From Actinoplanes liguriensis (GTDB taxonomy: Bacteria > Actinomycetota > Actinomycetes > Mycobacteriales > Micromonosporaceae): 6,567 nt of DNA. The position numbers and the translations under genes were made by a program. Of this stretch, positions 5,296 through 6,567 are shown piece after piece. The stretch covers positions 12,633-19,199 of the forward strand of contig KL571354.1 in NCBI GenBank assembly GCA_000715855.1, read 5' to 3'. The notes beneath the pieces were generated by a model. The model was not told the origin of the DNA and searched no databases. It saw nothing but the letters and a program-made list of their open reading frames with translations. Each line of letters starts with the position of its first letter. Positions within the stretch are counted from its first letter, which is position 1.

Positions 5296-6461
5296 GCCTC
5301 TATGTGTACGTCGAGCCCGACGACGAGCGCCGCACGCACTGGGGCAACGACTTCCGGGCGATCGGCGGCACGATGCTCAAGAGCATGAGCGAGCTGGAGT
5401 CGTATCTCCCCCGCTACCCGGAGACGCTGCTCGTGGTGATCGGCGCGGTCGTGGACCTGGACGAGGCGCTGATGTTCACGGCGTACCAGCGGTTGCAGCG
5501 CCCGGTGATCGGGGTGGTGCTGATCCGCCACGCGATCGAGGCCGGCGTGGTGCTGCGCTGCCTGCAGTCCGGCATCCGGGACCTGGTCGCCGAGGAGGAC
5601 GAGGAGGGCATCCGCAGCGCGACGGTCCGGTCGGTCGACCTGTCCAAGGCGCTGAGCACCACCATGCGCGGGACCGGCGACAACGCCCCGTACGCCAGTG
5701 TGGTCACGGTCTTCGCCGGCAAGGGCGGCTGCGGGCGCAGCGTGGTGGCGGTGAACCTGGCCGTCGCGCTGGCCGGTGCCGGACGCCGGGTGCTGCTGAT
5801 GGACCTGGACCTGCAGTTCGGCGACGTGGCGATCATGATGAAGCTGTCCCCGGAACGCAACATCGCCGGGGGCCTGCAGATGGCCGGTCGGCTGGACGAG
5901 CCCGGGCTGCGGTCGATCGTCACGACGTACCGGCAAAGTCTCGACGCCCTCCTGGCGCCGGCCAGCCCGGCCGAGGGCGAGCAGGTCCGCCGGGAGTTCG
6001 TCGTCGAGCTGCTGGACGTGGCCCGCCCGCTCTACGACTTCATCGTGGTGGACACCCCGTCCGTGGTCACCGACCAGGTGCTGGCCGCGCTGGACATGTC
6101 CGACTGGTTCATCCCGATCGTCACCCCGGATCTTCCGGCGCTCAAGTCGGTCCGGCTCACCGCGGAGATGTTCGACCTGCTCGACTACCCCAAGGACAAG
6201 CGGCTGCTGGTCTTCAACCGGGCCGGCGCCCAGGTCGGCCTGAGCCCGTCCGAGGTGGAGGTCGCGGCCGGCATGCCGTTCGCGGTGCAGGTGCCGGCCA
6301 GCCGGGACGTGACGGTCTCGGTCAACCACGGCGAGCCGATCGCCGTCACCGACCCGCTGCACCCGGTCAGCCGGGCGATCCGGGAGCTCGGTGACCGGAT
6401 CGCCGGCGTCGGCACCACACCCCAGCGGCGCCGCGGGTTCCTCGGGAGGTTGTTCCCGTGA
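5292..6461 (+). CDS. cpaE: CpaE/TadZ-like MinD-family ATPase of the Tad pilus
   Basis: This 389-residue protein is the ParA/MinD-type component that positions the Tad machinery, often at a cell pole. The N-terminal part (about 1-125) looks like the degenerate receiver-like domain of CpaE. The ATPase domain starts at about 135 with GKGGCGRS (143-150), where Arg149 stands in place of the lysine of the usual KGGxGK(S/T) P-loop; the deviant-Walker lysine Lys144 is kept. The CpaE-typical DLDLQFGDVA (171-180) and the Walker B/switch II segment FIVVDTPS (250-257, Asp254) follow. The C-terminus ends with a basic/aromatic tail, RRRGFLGRLFP, as in many CpaE proteins. ATG 5292 overlaps the cpaB stop by four bases. 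The stop at 6459-6461 overlaps the GTG start of the next gene. Some TadZ/CpaE proteins have altered P-loops, so weak or absent ATP hydrolysis with retained binding is possible. Confidence 0.92.
   Translation: MSLYVYVEPDDERRTHWGNDFRAIGGTMLKSMSELESYLPRYPETLLVVIGAVVDLDEALMFTAYQRLQRPVIGVVLIRHAIEAGVVLRCLQSGIRDLVAEEDEEGIRSATVRSVDLSKALSTTMRGTGDNAPYASVVTVFAGKGGCGRSVVAVNLAVALAGAGRRVLLMDLDLQFGDVAIMMKLSPERNIAGGLQMAGRLDEPGLRSIVTTYRQSLDALLAPASPAEGEQVRREFVVELLDVARPLYDFIVVDTPSVVTDQVLAALDMSDWFIPIVTPDLPALKSVRLTAEMFDLLDYPKDKRLLVFNRAGAQVGLSPSEVEVAAGMPFAVQVPASRDVTVSVNHGEPIAVTDPLHPVSRAIRELGDRIAGVGTTPQRRRGFLGRLFP
6444..6449 (+). promoter_or_regulatory. Ribosome binding site that fixes the GTG start at 6458
   Basis: GGGAGG lies eight bases before GTG 6458, inside the end of the cpaE gene. 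Good spacing plus the GTGA overlap with the cpaE stop support this start for the truncated gene that follows, although only 36 codons of it are visible. Confidence 0.6.
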
Positions 6462-6567
6462 GCCTCTCCAGCCGCCTGAGCGGCGCCGGCACGCCCCCAC
6501 CACCGCCCACCGAGCCACGCGGCGGCGACCGCTACCGGGCCGCCGGCCGCCCGCCGCAGGACCAGGT
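6458..6567 (+). CDS. N-terminus of probable CpaF/TadA secretion ATPase (cut by window end)
   Basis: An open frame starts at GTG 6458, overlaps the cpaE stop by four bases (GTGA), and runs without a stop to the window edge. The 36 visible residues begin MSLSSRLSGAG, followed by a Pro-rich stretch and GGDRYRAAGRPPQDQV. This is a disordered leader with no catalytic motif, so the sequence alone does not identify it. The call rests on position: in actinobacterial Tad loci the gene directly after cpaE is usually cpaF/tadA, the hexameric ATPase that powers pilus assembly, and its N-terminus is often a short Ser/Pro/Ala-rich lead. The GC-rich third codon positions and the GGGAGG site support real coding. 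Confidence 0.6.
   Translation, partial: MSLSSRLSGAGTPPPPPTEPRGGDRYRAAGRPPQDQ

Noticed and set aside
5220..6518. 432-residue minus-strand frame opposite cpaE
   Set aside because: It has His/Asp/Arg-rich low-complexity content and lies opposite a clear MinD-family ATPase.
1..6567. CRISPR arrays, tRNA/rRNA genes, insertion sequences or prophage genes
   Set aside because: I saw no regularly spaced repeats, cloverleaf-like or rRNA sequence, transposase or phage motifs. The only transposon-like sequence is the adapter.

Overview
The window is about 70% GC. Nearly every codon in the real genes ends in G or C, Shine-Dalgarno sites are purine-rich, and genes overlap by a few bases. This points to a high-GC actinomycete. 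The mix of genes resembles Actinoplanes and other Micromonosporaceae, but that genus-level guess is inference. The first 17 bases match the Tn5 mosaic end used in Nextera/tagmentation libraries, so the window begins at an untrimmed contig end. The last gene runs off the right edge.

Left region (18-2067, minus strand): part of a sugar ABC importer operon. A lipoprotein-type substrate-binding protein of the YtfQ-like (Peripla_BP_4) family is transcribed first. It is followed by a two-domain sugar ATPase of the YtfR/MglA/RbsA type, truncated by the contig end; the permease genes would lie further left. The 65-base gap between the two genes holds a strong imperfect hairpin and a LacI-family-like operator box that overlaps the binding-protein stop codon.

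Middle (2068-2374): a 307-base divergent intergenic region that drives the importer leftward and the pilus locus rightward. It contains weak promoter-like elements and several inverted repeats.

Right region (2375-6567, plus strand): a tightly packed Tad (Flp/type IVc) pilus locus. The order is a stand-alone receiver-domain response regulator, a TadE-like pseudopilin, a TadG-like protein with 12 cysteines, CpaB/RcpC, a CpaE/TadZ-like ATPase with an arginine in place of the P-loop lysine, and the first 36 codons of the next gene, which by position should be the CpaF/TadA secretion ATPase. The CpaB-CpaE and CpaE-next-gene junctions are 4-base start/stop overlaps (ATGA and GTGA), so translation is probably coupled. 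TadE and TadG would be minor pilins, CpaB a membrane-anchored assembly factor, CpaE/TadZ the polar localiser, and CpaF the motor. The orphan receiver may tie pilus production or positioning to a histidine kinase outside the window.

Nothing here amounts to a clearly new system. The points most worth following are the receiver heading the pilus operon, the CpaE P-loop substitution, the TadE gene without an obvious start codon, and the regulatory hairpin in the ABC operon.
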